A stretch of DNA of 64,000 nt from positions 1 to 64,000 of the forward strand of contig CAYUSP010000008.1 in assembly GCA_964447405.1 (NCBI GenBank), in the 5' to 3' direction. Below are positions 19,037-27,328 of the stretch, piece after piece; within the stretch, counting starts at the first letter, position 1; every line of letters begins with the position of its first letter. The notes under the pieces are model-generated. The model made no database searches and was not told the origin of the DNA. It was given only the letters and a program-made list of their open reading frames with translations. The translations under genes and the position numbers were made by a program. This stretch comes from JALNZF01 sp964447405 (GTDB taxonomy: Bacteria > Nitrospirota > UBA9217).

Positions 19037-20458
19037 ATGAGCACAGGCAAAATAGTACAGGTGATGGGTGCGGTGGTGGACTGCGAGTTCCCCGTCGGAA
19101 ACCTGCCCCATTTGATGAATGCGCTGCGGATTGATCTGGCGGAGGATAAGAACCTCGGAACGCCCGAGACGCATCTGACACTCGAGGTTGCTTTGCACCT
19201 TGGCGAAAACCGGGTGCGAACGGTGGCCATGTCTTCCACTGACGGCCTCATGCGCGGCATGAAGGTGAACGACACCGGCAAACCCATTTCCATGCCAGTG
19301 GGCAAGGAAGTGCTCGGCCGTATCATGAACGTTATCGGAGAGCCGGTGGATGAACTCGGGCCGATCACGACCAAGGATACACTTCCCATTCACCGGTCGG
19401 CGCCGATGCTCGAGGAACTCGATCCCTCAAAGGTTCTCTTTGAAACCGGCATCAAGGTCATCGATCTCCTTGCGCCCTATACCAAGGGCGGCAAGACAGG
19501 CCTCTTCGGCGGCGCGGGTGTGGGCAAGACCGTGCTCATCATGGAGCTTATCAACAACGTGGCCAAGCAGCACGGTGGCTACTCCGTGTTCGCCGGCGTG
19601 GGTGAGCGTACCCGTGAAGGGAATGACCTTTGGGCGGAAATGAAGGAGTCGGGCGTTATCAACAGAACAGCGCTGGTGTACGGCCAGATGAATGAGCCGC
19701 CGGGAGCCCGTCTCCGCGTCGGTCTTTCAGCTCTGACCGTTGCTGAGTATTTCCGCGATACCATGGGACAGGACGTGCTCCTGTTCGTTGACAACATATT
19801 CCGGTTCACCCAGGCTGGCTCCGAAGTGTCGGCGCTTCTCGGCCGTATGCCGTCGGCTGTGGGCTACCAACCCACACTCGGAACGGAAATGGGTGCCCTC
19901 CAGGAGCGTATCACCTCCACGAAAAAAGGATCGATCACCTCGGTGCAGGCCATCTACGTTCCTGCGGACGATCTGACCGATCCGGCTCCTGCAACGGCCT
20001 TCGCGCATCTCGACGCCACCACCGTGCTTTCTCGTCAGATCTCGGAACTCGGTATCTATCCGGCCGTGGATCCGCTCGATTCAACTTCCCGTATCATGGA
20101 TCCTCACGTGGTCGGAGCCGAGCATTATGCGGTTGCCCAGCGTGTGCAGCTCGTACTCCAGCGGTATAAGGAACTGCAGGACATCATCGCGATCCTGGGT
20201 ATGGATGAACTCTCAGACGAGGATAAGCTTTCCGTGTCCCGTGCCAGAAAGATCCAGCGTTTTCTGTCGCAGCCGTTCCAAGTGGCCGAGGCCTTTACCG
20301 GTACGCCGGGCAAGTATGTACCGCTCAAGGAGACCATCAAGGGTTTCAAGGAAGTTGTTGACGGGAAGATGGATGACATCCCCGAGCAGGCGTTCTACAT
20401 GGTCGGCCCTATCGAGGAAGTGTTCGAAAAAGCGGAGAAGCTCGGGTATAAGAGGTAA
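19037..20458 (+). CDS. atpD: ATP synthase F1 subunit beta
   Basis: The catalytic beta subunit, 473 residues. The P-loop GGAGVGKTVLIMELI, the catalytic GERTREGNDL region and the DELSEED-like loop (MDELSDEDKL) that pushes the gamma shaft are all visible. The open frame extends upstream to 19013, but ATG 19037 follows GGGGG and gives the canonical N-terminus STGKIVQVMGAVVDCEF, so I use it. Confidence 0.98.
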   Translation: MSTGKIVQVMGAVVDCEFPVGNLPHLMNALRIDLAEDKNLGTPETHLTLEVALHLGENRVRTVAMSSTDGLMRGMKVNDTGKPISMPVGKEVLGRIMNVIGEPVDELGPITTKDTLPIHRSAPMLEELDPSKVLFETGIKVIDLLAPYTKGGKTGLFGGAGVGKTVLIMELINNVAKQHGGYSVFAGVGERTREGNDLWAEMKESGVINRTALVYGQMNEPPGARLRVGLSALTVAEYFRDTMGQDVLLFVDNIFRFTQAGSEVSALLGRMPSAVGYQPTLGTEMGALQERITSTKKGSITSVQAIYVPADDLTDPAPATAFAHLDATTVLSRQISELGIYPAVDPLDSTSRIMDPHVVGAEHYAVAQRVQLVLQRYKELQDIIAILGMDELSDEDKLSVSRARKIQRFLSQPFQVAEAFTGTPGKYVPLKETIKGFKEVVDGKMDDIPEQAFYMVGPIEEVFEKAEKLGYKR

Positions 20459-20549
20459 AAACTGCCGGAAGGCGGCAGGCGGCAGGCGAACGACGCTATT
20501 CTCCTGACGACTCACGCCTTACTCCTGAAGGGTTCACCGGCTAACTTAC

Positions 20550-21002
20550 ATGAGCGCCGAGGATTGGAAAAAGAAAATGGTCGCCGAAAAAGGAAAAATG
20601 CTTCTCGAGATAGTTGCGCCGAGCCGCCAGGTGGTGCGTTCGGAGCGCGTTGATGAAGTTATCGCTCCGGGTAGTGAGGGCGAGTTCGGTGTACTGCCCG
20701 GCCATACACCGTTCCTGACCACGCTCAAAGTAGGCATGCTTTCCTATCGCGAGGGGGCCGACTGGCATCACCTGGCAGTGGATTGGGGCTATGCAGAAGT
20801 GGGCGCGCACCGCGTTATCATTCTGGCTGAAGGCGCCGACCGCGCTGCGGACATCGACGTGACGGAAGCAAAGCTTGCAAAAGAACAGGCAGAGAAAGTT
20901 CTGGCTGAAAAACTGGACCAGAAGGATTATGAAAAGGCGCGGATCGATCTTTTGCGGGCTATGATACGAATCCAGGTGGCGGAGAAGCACGGACAAAAAT
21001 AA
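20550..21002 (+). CDS. atpC: ATP synthase F1 subunit epsilon
   Basis: The 150-residue product carries the beta-sandwich motif LEIVAPSRQVVRSERVDEVIAPGSEGEFGVLPGHTP and a C-terminal helical hairpin, as in the epsilon subunit that couples and inhibits rotation. The N-terminal 15 residues are longer than usual; an internal ATG at 20577 would trim them, and the start remains uncertain. Last gene of the operon, followed by a strong terminator. Confidence 0.95.
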   Translation: MSAEDWKKKMVAEKGKMLLEIVAPSRQVVRSERVDEVIAPGSEGEFGVLPGHTPFLTTLKVGMLSYREGADWHHLAVDWGYAEVGAHRVIILAEGADRAADIDVTEAKLAKEQAEKVLAEKLDQKDYEKARIDLLRAMIRIQVAEKHGQK

Positions 21003-21028
21003 GCGCTATCCTTCGAAAAGAATACACG

Positions 21029-21065
21029 AGCAAGGCAGGCCTCTGAGCATGCCTTGCTTTTTTTG
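21029..21065 (+). terminator. Rho-independent terminator of the atp operon
   Basis: A perfect nine-base-pair stem AGCAAGGCA/TGCCTTGCT (21029-21037, 21050-21058) with a 12-base loop is followed by a run of T. Confidence 0.9.
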
Positions 21066-21119
21066 TGCGTTTTCCCGACTGGAGGGGAACACCGGGATCT
21101 GGCAGCAGGGTGAAAAATC

Positions 21120-21148
21120 TTGACAAGAGACTCTTCGTAATTTATAGT
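21120..21148 (+). promoter_or_regulatory. perR promoter
   Basis: TTGACA (21120-21125), a 17-base spacer and TATAGT (21143-21148) form a near-consensus sigma70 promoter. The predicted transcript start, near 21155, is only about eight bases before the first ATG, and no ribosome-binding site fits in between. Confidence 0.8.
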
Positions 21149-21156
21149 AATTCTAA
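21142..21156 (+). promoter_or_regulatory. Per/Fur-type operator overlapping the perR -10
   Basis: TTATAGTAATTCTAA differs at two positions from the Bacillus Per box TTATAATNATTATAA and covers the -10 element. It sits directly before a PerR-type regulator, which suggests autorepression. Confidence 0.65.
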
Positions 21157-21162
21157 TTACTG

Positions 21163-21591
21163 ATGCATATGAAAACACCGCAGAAAGAAAAAGAGCGGGC
21201 TGTGCGGTTCAAGCGCACACCGCAGCGCCTTGCAATCCTTGGCTATCTTGCAGGGAACACATCGCACCCGTCGGCTGAGGAGATTTTCCGAGCTGTTTCG
21301 GCAACGTATTACTCCATGTCATTCGCCACCGTATACAATACACTCAATGCGCTGACAAAGGCCGGCACGCTCCGGGAGTTGACCATAGATCCCCGCAGAA
21401 AACGGTATGATCCGGAAACGAGTGCACATCATCACTTCATCTGCATCCAGTGCGGGTTGATCGCGGATATACCCGGTACCATATCAGTTGAATTGCCGAA
21501 GGACACTTTGCGGGATTTTACGATCCTCGGGAATCACGTCGAGTTTCACGGCCGGTGCCCCTCCTGCAAACGGAAGCGTAATGTCTCGTAA
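21163..21591 (+). CDS. perR: PerR-type Fur family peroxide-sensing repressor
   Basis: The 142-residue protein has the Fur-family winged helix (MSFATVYNTLNALTKAG) and a dimerisation domain with a structural zinc site C94/C97 and C132/C135. The residues that bind the sensing metal in Bacillus subtilis PerR (H37, D85, H91, H93, D104) correspond with a constant offset of two to H35, D83, H89, H91 and D102 here. That supports PerR over Fur or Zur. In known PerR proteins iron-catalysed oxidation of two of these histidines by peroxide releases the repressor. Its own promoter carries a Per box. It precedes flavodiiron and rubredoxin genes on the same strand, likely targets. ATG 21163 and ATG 21169 are both possible starts. 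Confidence 0.88.
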   Translation: MHMKTPQKEKERAVRFKRTPQRLAILGYLAGNTSHPSAEEIFRAVSATYYSMSFATVYNTLNALTKAGTLRELTIDPRRKRYDPETSAHHHFICIQCGLIADIPGTISVELPKDTLRDFTILGNHVEFHGRCPSCKRKRNVS

Positions 21592-21648
21592 TCCCCTGTG
21601 CAATCGCTGAATTCAAGCAACATCGTCAAATACAAGAGGAGGAAGTAT

Positions 21649-22893
21649 ATGGGTGCTGTGGAGATCAAGCCTGGTATTCACTGGGTGGGTGCAATCGACT
21701 GGGCGGTCCGGGATTTTCATGGATATATAACGCCGAATGGAACGTCGTATAACAACTATCTGATTCTCGATGAGCACGTTACGCTGGTCGATACGGTGAA
21801 ACACGACTTCTGCGAGTATACTCTGGAAAATATCAAGAGCCTTGTCGACCCGGCGAAAATTGTGAATATCGTTATCAATCACATAGAGAACGACCATATG
21901 TCGAGCATAGACAAGATTATGGAATTCGCTCCGAAGGCCGTGATCCATATAACGGCGCGGGGCAAGAAGGGTCTCGACCGCTTCTTCGACACCTCCCGGT
22001 GGACTTTCAGGATTGTGAAAACCGGCGATACACTCTCTACCGGCAAGAAGACCATCCTGTTCCTTGAAACGCCCATGCTTCACTGGCCTGATTCGATGAT
22101 GAGCTATGTCAAGGAGGATAAACTGTTGTTCAGCCAGGATGCCTTTGGCCAGCATGTGGCTTCCGCTTCGCGGTTTGACGACGAATACTGCGATCAGTAT
22201 TCAGTGGCAGGGCTTGAACACGCTGTCCGGGACTATTACGCGAACATCCTGATGCCTTTTGGCGCGCTCATTAAGGCGAAGATAGCCGAGGTCAATAAGC
22301 TGGGACTGGAGATCGATATGATCGCCCCGGACCACGGTATCATCTGGAGGAAAAATCCGGGAAAGATCCTTCAGATGTACCTGGACATGGCCAATGACCA
22401 GGCCGACCTCCGCGTAGTGATCGTTTTTGATACGATGTGGCATAGTACGGAGCACATGACCATTCCACTCATGGAAGGGATCAAGTCCACGGGTGTTGAT
22501 GTCGAAGTGATAAAGCTCAGGGCAACGCCCATGAGCAAGGCCATCAAACGGATATGGGAATCCCGCGCCATGCTTGTGGGGACGCCGACCCTGAACAATA
22601 TCATGTTCCCGAGCGTTGCGGAGTTTTTGACGCACCTTCGGGGTCTTCGGCCGAAGAACCGGCTCGTGGGAGCGTTCGGTAGTTTTGGCTGGGGCGGCGG
22701 CGCGGTCAAGGAAGCATATGCCGAGTTTAAGAGGATGGGGCTTGACACAGTTGAGCCTGGCATTGAGGTCCTGTACCGTCCGGGCGCGGATGACGTGAAA
22801 AAATGCTATGAATTCGGGAAGCTGTTCGCGGAAAAAACGATCGAGTACCATAAAAAGGTCAACGGCGGCCAAACGAATCAGTGCAAGGCCTGA
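21649..22893 (+). CDS. fprA: Flavodiiron protein (FprA-type oxygen or NO reductase)
   Basis: This 414-residue A-type flavoprotein has an N-terminal beta-lactamase-like diiron domain with the ligand motif HIENDH (H78, E80, D82, H83) and further ligands near FSQDAFGQH and APDHGIIWR. A C-terminal flavodoxin domain from about residue 253 binds FMN. Such enzymes reduce oxygen to water, or NO to N2O, in anaerobes, using electrons from rubredoxin. There is no fused rubredoxin, but a separate rubredoxin gene follows 51 bases later. The start is ATG 21649 after AGAGGAGG; the frame is open to 21598 without a good site. It lies 57 bases after perR, suggesting peroxide-responsive co-transcription. Confidence 0.93.
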   Translation: MGAVEIKPGIHWVGAIDWAVRDFHGYITPNGTSYNNYLILDEHVTLVDTVKHDFCEYTLENIKSLVDPAKIVNIVINHIENDHMSSIDKIMEFAPKAVIHITARGKKGLDRFFDTSRWTFRIVKTGDTLSTGKKTILFLETPMLHWPDSMMSYVKEDKLLFSQDAFGQHVASASRFDDEYCDQYSVAGLEHAVRDYYANILMPFGALIKAKIAEVNKLGLEIDMIAPDHGIIWRKNPGKILQMYLDMANDQADLRVVIVFDTMWHSTEHMTIPLMEGIKSTGVDVEVIKLRATPMSKAIKRIWESRAMLVGTPTLNNIMFPSVAEFLTHLRGLRPKNRLVGAFGSFGWGGGAVKEAYAEFKRMGLDTVEPGIEVLYRPGADDVKKCYEFGKLFAEKTIEYHKKVNGGQTNQCKA

Positions 22894-22944
22894 CAGGCCA
22901 GCCTGGTCAACTAAGCCGCCAACAACGAAACCGAGGAGGGCACT

Positions 22945-23073
22945 ATGTGGCGATGCACGGTATGTGGATACATTTACGATGATGCGAAGGAAGGAACGAA
23001 GTTCGAGGATCTTCCTGATGACTGGGCATGCCCGGTCTGTAATGCGCCGAAAGACGCATTCGTAAGAGTGTAA
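22945..23073 (+). CDS. Rubredoxin (short form, 42 aa)
   Basis: A small gene behind a CGAGGAGGG ribosome-binding site. It encodes WRCTVCGYIYDD near the N-terminus and FEDLPDDWACPVCNAPKDAF near the C-terminus, the two CxxC pairs that hold the single iron of rubredoxin. It lacks the hairpin of about seven residues (the usual GDPDNGI-type insert) found in standard 52-residue rubredoxins, as in the 45-residue form known from Desulfovibrio desulfuricans. It is almost certainly the electron donor of the flavodiiron protein encoded just upstream. A terminator follows. Confidence 0.95.
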   Translation: MWRCTVCGYIYDDAKEGTKFEDLPDDWACPVCNAPKDAFVRV

Positions 23074-23100
23074 GGACCTCGGTCCATACTTTCATGAAAG

Positions 23101-23135
23101 AGGCGGCCAGTGCATTTTGCATTGCCGCCTTTTTC
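23101..23135 (+). terminator. Terminator after the perR-fprA-rubredoxin unit
   Basis: GGCGGC (23102-23107) pairs with GCCGCC (23124-23129), with an inner TGCA/TGCA pairing, and is followed by TTTTTC. Confidence 0.8.
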
Positions 23136-23204
23136 ATTTGACAGGGTAGGTGTTCCCCTCTATACTTTTTTCATCGCCCGTTTCCCCCTGCCTGAAAGGT
23201 ATCC

Positions 23205-23927
23205 ATGACCAAAGGAAATAACAGCAGTGTAAAACACTGGCCCGAGGATGAACGGCCCCGGGAGCGCCTGATCAAGAACGGCGTTGACAGTCTTTCGAAC
23301 GCGCAGCTGCTTGCCATCATTTTGCGGACCGGATGCGGGAAGCGCTCGGCTGTGGACTTGGGTAGGGAACTGCTGATGAAGTTTACAAACCTCGAAGGAA
23401 TCGCCCAGGCAGGCATCAATGAGATTTGCGGGAAGGATGGCATCAAGGGCATCGGTCCGGCCAAAGCCGCCGAGCTCAAGGCCGCTATTGAACTGGGGAG
23501 GCGATGGTCCGCAGCGCCCTCCTGCATCGCGGAGAACGCTAGCTCGATCTGCTCGAGCCCGGAGGTGGCGGAGTATTTCAGGCGCAGCATGAAGGACCTG
23601 AAAAAGGAAGTATTTCTCTGCCTGCTGCTCGATACCAAGAATAAGGTCATCAGGGAGGTAGAGGTCTCCGTGGGCACTCTCACCGCCTCCCTGGTCCATC
23701 CACGGGAGACCTTCAAAACGGCGATCCGGGAATCGGCTGCAGCAGTCATTTTCATTCATAATCATCCGAGCGGCGATGTCAAGCCAAGCCAGGAGGATAT
23801 TCTGCTTACGAGGCGGCTGCTCCAGGCAGGTGAAGTGCTCGGTATTCAGGTGCTGGACCATATCATCATCGGCGACAATGTCCACTTCAGCTTTCGCGAC
23901 AACGGGTTGCTGCATCGCACTTCGTAG
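23205..23927 (+). CDS. radC: RadC family JAB-domain protein
   Basis: The 240-residue protein has an N-terminal helix-hairpin-helix segment (KGIGPAKAAELKAAIELG, about 81-98) and a C-terminal JAB1/MPN-type domain with the metal motif H185-x-H187 in FIHNHPSGD and D198 in PSQED. The family was first named for DNA repair, but that role is disputed and its biochemical function is not settled. Length and domain order are typical of chromosomal RadC. It appears monocistronic, with a weak ribosome-binding site. A 9-bp inverted repeat, GCAGGCTGT/ACAGCCTGC, follows just after the stop and may be a weak transcription end. Confidence 0.93.
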   Translation: MTKGNNSSVKHWPEDERPRERLIKNGVDSLSNAQLLAIILRTGCGKRSAVDLGRELLMKFTNLEGIAQAGINEICGKDGIKGIGPAKAAELKAAIELGRRWSAAPSCIAENASSICSSPEVAEYFRRSMKDLKKEVFLCLLLDTKNKVIREVEVSVGTLTASLVHPRETFKTAIRESAAAVIFIHNHPSGDVKPSQEDILLTRRLLQAGEVLGIQVLDHIIIGDNVHFSFRDNGLLHRTS

Positions 23928-24070
23928 GCCGCCTTTTGCAGGCTGTATGGGAAATTCCACATGACAGCCTGCTGAATCGGTTAATCAGTAACAATCTGTC
24001 GCATCCAGCGGTCAGGCCTTGAAGCATTTGGCAACAGCGCCCTTTCGTCGAGATGGCGAACCAATCTTCC

Positions 24071-24100
24071 TTGGACACTGGCTAACCACCATGATATAAT
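24071..24100 (+). promoter_or_regulatory. Promoter of the PEP-CTERM gene
   Basis: TTGGAC (24071-24076), an 18-base spacer and a perfect TATAAT (24095-24100) precede the gene, leaving a leader of about 90 bases. I looked for a cyclic-di-GMP riboswitch in this leader and saw none. Confidence 0.65.
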
Positions 24101-24198
24101 CTAAGCAGGTGAGAGGGGAATTCTCGTCCTATGAGTTTTAGCGGCTGTATCAACCAGATCATTGCCCAAAACCTTATTGCCAAGGTTGGAGGTTCTCC

Positions 24199-25035
24199 AT
24201 GAAAAACAAAATAATGCTCAGCAATTGCTGGATTTTCTTGGCGCTTTTGGTTGTATTCTCTTCACAGGAGGCAGGAGCGACAACTATCTATTCCAATGAC
24301 TTTCAAAGTTCGATTGACCCTGTTGGAAGCGAATGGGCAATAACGAGCACGCAGATTCCCAGCCCCATACTCAGCACTGACATCGTCCCTAATCAGGAAA
24401 TTGCACCCTGGTGGGGCACATTCCTTGGGCAGTTCTATCAAGATGAGCGCATTACTCTATCCCTGAACGGCCTGCCTAAGGGCCAGCTAACGCTTTCCTT
24501 TGATACGTATTTCATCCGCTCGTGGGATGGTGAAGACAGCACCGTCCCGTACGGAAAAGATTACTTTACAGCAGGTATAGTTGGCGGCGAGACCTTTCTC
24601 TATGAAACGTTCAGCAATGGGAATGTTGCAGGTCAATCATATGCGGGTCATGGAGCTGCAGTCCCCGCATTTAGCGGATCCAGCCAGCAATCTTCACTCG
24701 GATTTATTTTCAGGACCGATTGGGATCCCGTGAAAGTCGTCGCCGATGAAAACATGCCGATGAGCACAGTTTTTACAAACGGCAGTGTCCGAATGGATTC
24801 GGTCTATAATTTTTCGTATACGTTTAATAACAACAGTGATGCAATTCAATTCTACTTTGCCGGCACCGGGCTTCAGCCAAGCATGATGGATGAAAGCTGG
24901 GGCATTGATAATATAAAGCTCAGTACGGTGCCGGAGCCATCAAGCGCTTCGCTTGTTCTTCTTGGCTGCGCGATGGCGTTCGGATATCTCCGTTTCAGAC
25001 GACAAGCTAAGACACCAAGTCTCCGCCAGAGATGA
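24199..25035 (+). CDS. PEP-CTERM sorting-signal protein
   Basis: The 278-residue exported protein has an N-terminal signal peptide ending near SQEAGA and a C-terminal PEP-CTERM signal: VPEPSSASLVLLGCAMAFGY followed by LRFRRQ. In bacteria with exosortase (EpsH/XrtA) this tail is cut and the protein is sorted to the envelope or extracellular matrix. The body is beta-rich, with aromatic and Asn/Ser-rich strands, and ends with WGIDNIKLS, as in lectin-like or carbohydrate-binding PEP-CTERM proteins. It lies 42 bases before the cellulose synthase-like gene, so it may be a matrix protein associated with that polysaccharide. No exosortase gene is in the window. Confidence 0.85.
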   Translation: MKNKIMLSNCWIFLALLVVFSSQEAGATTIYSNDFQSSIDPVGSEWAITSTQIPSPILSTDIVPNQEIAPWWGTFLGQFYQDERITLSLNGLPKGQLTLSFDTYFIRSWDGEDSTVPYGKDYFTAGIVGGETFLYETFSNGNVAGQSYAGHGAAVPAFSGSSQQSSLGFIFRTDWDPVKVVADENMPMSTVFTNGSVRMDSVYNFSYTFNNNSDAIQFYFAGTGLQPSMMDESWGIDNIKLSTVPEPSSASLVLLGCAMAFGYLRFRRQAKTPSLRQR

Positions 25036-25077
25036 CTCTCGCTTCAGCAATTTACCTCAATTACCCCGCAGGGAAAA

Positions 25078-27315
25078 ATGGCTCTAAAAAGTGGCCACAA
25101 TATAGAACGAGGGAAGTGGGCTCATTCGTTAGCAGTACTTTCCATGCTGGTAACCACATACTACCTTGTCTGGCGTCTCGGAACATTCAATTCCGACGCA
25201 CCCGTTTTTTCGATCGTTCTTTATAGCGCCGAGGTTTATGGTTTCATAACGGCACTCATGTTTTACTTTACCGTTTGGACGCCGAAGCAAAGACAATCCC
25301 TTCCCCCTTCCCCCGGCCTGAGCGTAGACGTCTTCATCCCAACGTTGAATGAGGATCCGGCTCTTTTGCGAAAGACTGTGCTTGGCTGCCTCAAGATGAA
25401 TTACCCGCACAAAACGTATCTGCTTGATGACGGCAATCGCCCTGCAGTAAGGGCGCTGGCGCTTGAAATGGGGTGCGGGTATCTGGCGAGATTGGACAAC
25501 AAAGATGCTAAAGCGGGAAATCTCAATGCTGCCGCAAAAGAAACAACGGGTGATTTCATTGCGATGTTTGATGCAGACCACATCCCACAGCCGGACTTTC
25601 TTGAGAAATTACTCGGTTACTTTCAGGACGAAAAAGTAGCGTTTGTCCAGACACCGCAGGATTTCTATAATATCGATTCCTTCCAGCATCGCATGACGGG
25701 GGAAAAAAAACTATGGTCAGAGCAGGCACTGTTCTTTTCCATAATTCAACCGGGGAAGGACCGATGGAACGCCGCCTTTTTCTGCGGCAGCTGTGCTATC
25801 CTGCGTCGAAAGGCTTTGGAAACGATAGGTGGTTTTGCCACGGAAACAATCACCGAGGATTTCCATACATCACTGAAGCTTCACGCGGCAGGATGGAAAT
25901 CGGTTTACCATAATGAAAGCCTCGCATATGGAATAGCTCCTCCTGCGTTGTTGCCATTCCAGGTTCAAAGGCTGCGTTGGGGGCAGGGGACGACCCAGGT
26001 CCTTCGCCGGGAAAACCCCCTGTTTTTAAGAGGGCTCACACTGCCTCAGCGAATCTGCTACTTTGCTTCAACAATACATTATTTGGACGGATTTCAGAAA
26101 GCCGTATTCTACCTCACACCGATAGTCACTCTGTTCGCAGGAGTGTATCCCATACAAGCCCTGAATGTTGAATTTGTATTGATGTTCCTCCCGTATTTCG
26201 CACTCTCCTGGTGGGCGTACGAAGAAATGGCCGGAGGCCTGGGCAGCGTTCTGCTGACAGAACAATATAAGATGATCATGTACTACACCTACGTCAGGTC
26301 ATTGGCAGGTTTTTTCAAAAACCGAAGACTTCATTTTCGCGTGACACCGAAAGCCGAGACTGAGAAGCCCGATTTCGGCATGCTGCTCCCTCAAATAGTC
26401 ATCGTATCTTTTGGTGTAGTATCGGTAGTCTGGGCAGTGGTGAGAGTAATGAACGATACGTATGCAGAGTGGGACCTTTTTACAGGCAGCATTTTCTGGG
26501 TAATAATAAATTCGGGAATTGCCACTGTCACTATCCGATTTGCCCAAAACAAGGTGCAGCGGCGACGGGATTTCAGGTTTCCCGCCAATATCCCGGTTCT
26601 GGTCAGAGATTCCTTCCCGCAGGGAAATTCGAGTGAGCGCTTGATGGTTCTCAATGATCTTCACGAGGAGGGCGCGGCAATGACCGGTTTCGCGAAACTC
26701 GAGGCTCATGCGGAAATTCATCTGCATATTCCTCTGCCCGATAAAACGGTCGTCGTAAAGGGCAGCATCTTTCATAGAAAGGAACTTAGTCAGGGGCCAG
26801 TTCCGGTATTCAGCTATGGTGTCGCGTTTAACGACGTTGGCAAGGAAAACTGGGATTCGATCTTTGACTTCAATTTTACCCATGCCGTCAACAGGATGAT
26901 GGATGATTTCTCCATGCTGAATGAAACCCCGTTGACCCGACTTCTGGGCCGATTGCGCAGGCGGCTGCTTCCCTCGCGACAGGTGCGGCATATTTGCTCT
27001 GTTCCGGGAATGTGCAAGGTAAAAGGAAATCCTCATAACATCCCCTTTGTCACAGAGGATATCAACACGCATGGAATGCGGCTCACTTCCTTCCAGGATA
27101 TTCCAAAAGATAATATGCAGGAATTCCTTTTTTTCCCCCCAGAGGGAATGGTAACTATTCAGGGATCTGTTGTGCGTAAAGAGGAGCTTAATTACCATGG
27201 TCGAAAAGGATGGCAGTACGGAGTGCGGTTTGCAATAGATGAGGCAGAGAGGAGTATGCTGAGCAATATTATTGGTCAAGTATACAGACCCCTGCTCCCC
27301 CGACTCGGTCATTAG
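25078..27315 (+). CDS. bcsA: Cellulose synthase-like glycosyltransferase (BcsA) with PilZ domains
   Basis: The 745-residue protein begins with two or three membrane segments, followed by a family-2 glycosyltransferase domain with all processive-synthase residues: DDG (117-119), DAD (165-167), TED (259-261) and QRLRW (297-301). Several membrane segments follow (about 330-390 and 435-490). A PilZ-type domain starts at RRDFR (496-500), but its second motif is D-L-H-E-E-G where D/NxSxxG is expected. A second PilZ-like stretch (about 640-735) has DINTHG. Cyclic-di-GMP control is therefore plausible, with altered residues. No bcsB, bcsC or bcsZ gene follows, so the product may be cellulose or another beta-glucan with an unusual export route. 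ATG 25078 has CAGGG upstream. Confidence 0.9.
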   Translation: MALKSGHNIERGKWAHSLAVLSMLVTTYYLVWRLGTFNSDAPVFSIVLYSAEVYGFITALMFYFTVWTPKQRQSLPPSPGLSVDVFIPTLNEDPALLRKTVLGCLKMNYPHKTYLLDDGNRPAVRALALEMGCGYLARLDNKDAKAGNLNAAAKETTGDFIAMFDADHIPQPDFLEKLLGYFQDEKVAFVQTPQDFYNIDSFQHRMTGEKKLWSEQALFFSIIQPGKDRWNAAFFCGSCAILRRKALETIGGFATETITEDFHTSLKLHAAGWKSVYHNESLAYGIAPPALLPFQVQRLRWGQGTTQVLRRENPLFLRGLTLPQRICYFASTIHYLDGFQKAVFYLTPIVTLFAGVYPIQALNVEFVLMFLPYFALSWWAYEEMAGGLGSVLLTEQYKMIMYYTYVRSLAGFFKNRRLHFRVTPKAETEKPDFGMLLPQIVIVSFGVVSVVWAVVRVMNDTYAEWDLFTGSIFWVIINSGIATVTIRFAQNKVQRRRDFRFPANIPVLVRDSFPQGNSSERLMVLNDLHEEGAAMTGFAKLEAHAEIHLHIPLPDKTVVVKGSIFHRKELSQGPVPVFSYGVAFNDVGKENWDSIFDFNFTHAVNRMMDDFSMLNETPLTRLLGRLRRRLLPSRQVRHICSVPGMCKVKGNPHNIPFVTEDINTHGMRLTSFQDIPKDNMQEFLFFPPEGMVTIQGSVVRKEELNYHGRKGWQYGVRFAIDEAERSMLSNIIGQVYRPLLPRLGH

Positions 27316-27328
27316 GGTGATTGGCAAT

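Noticed and set aside
24101..24198. Cyclic-di-GMP (GEMM) riboswitch before the PEP-CTERM gene
   Set aside because: The conserved bulge and tetraloop-receptor motifs were not found in the leader.
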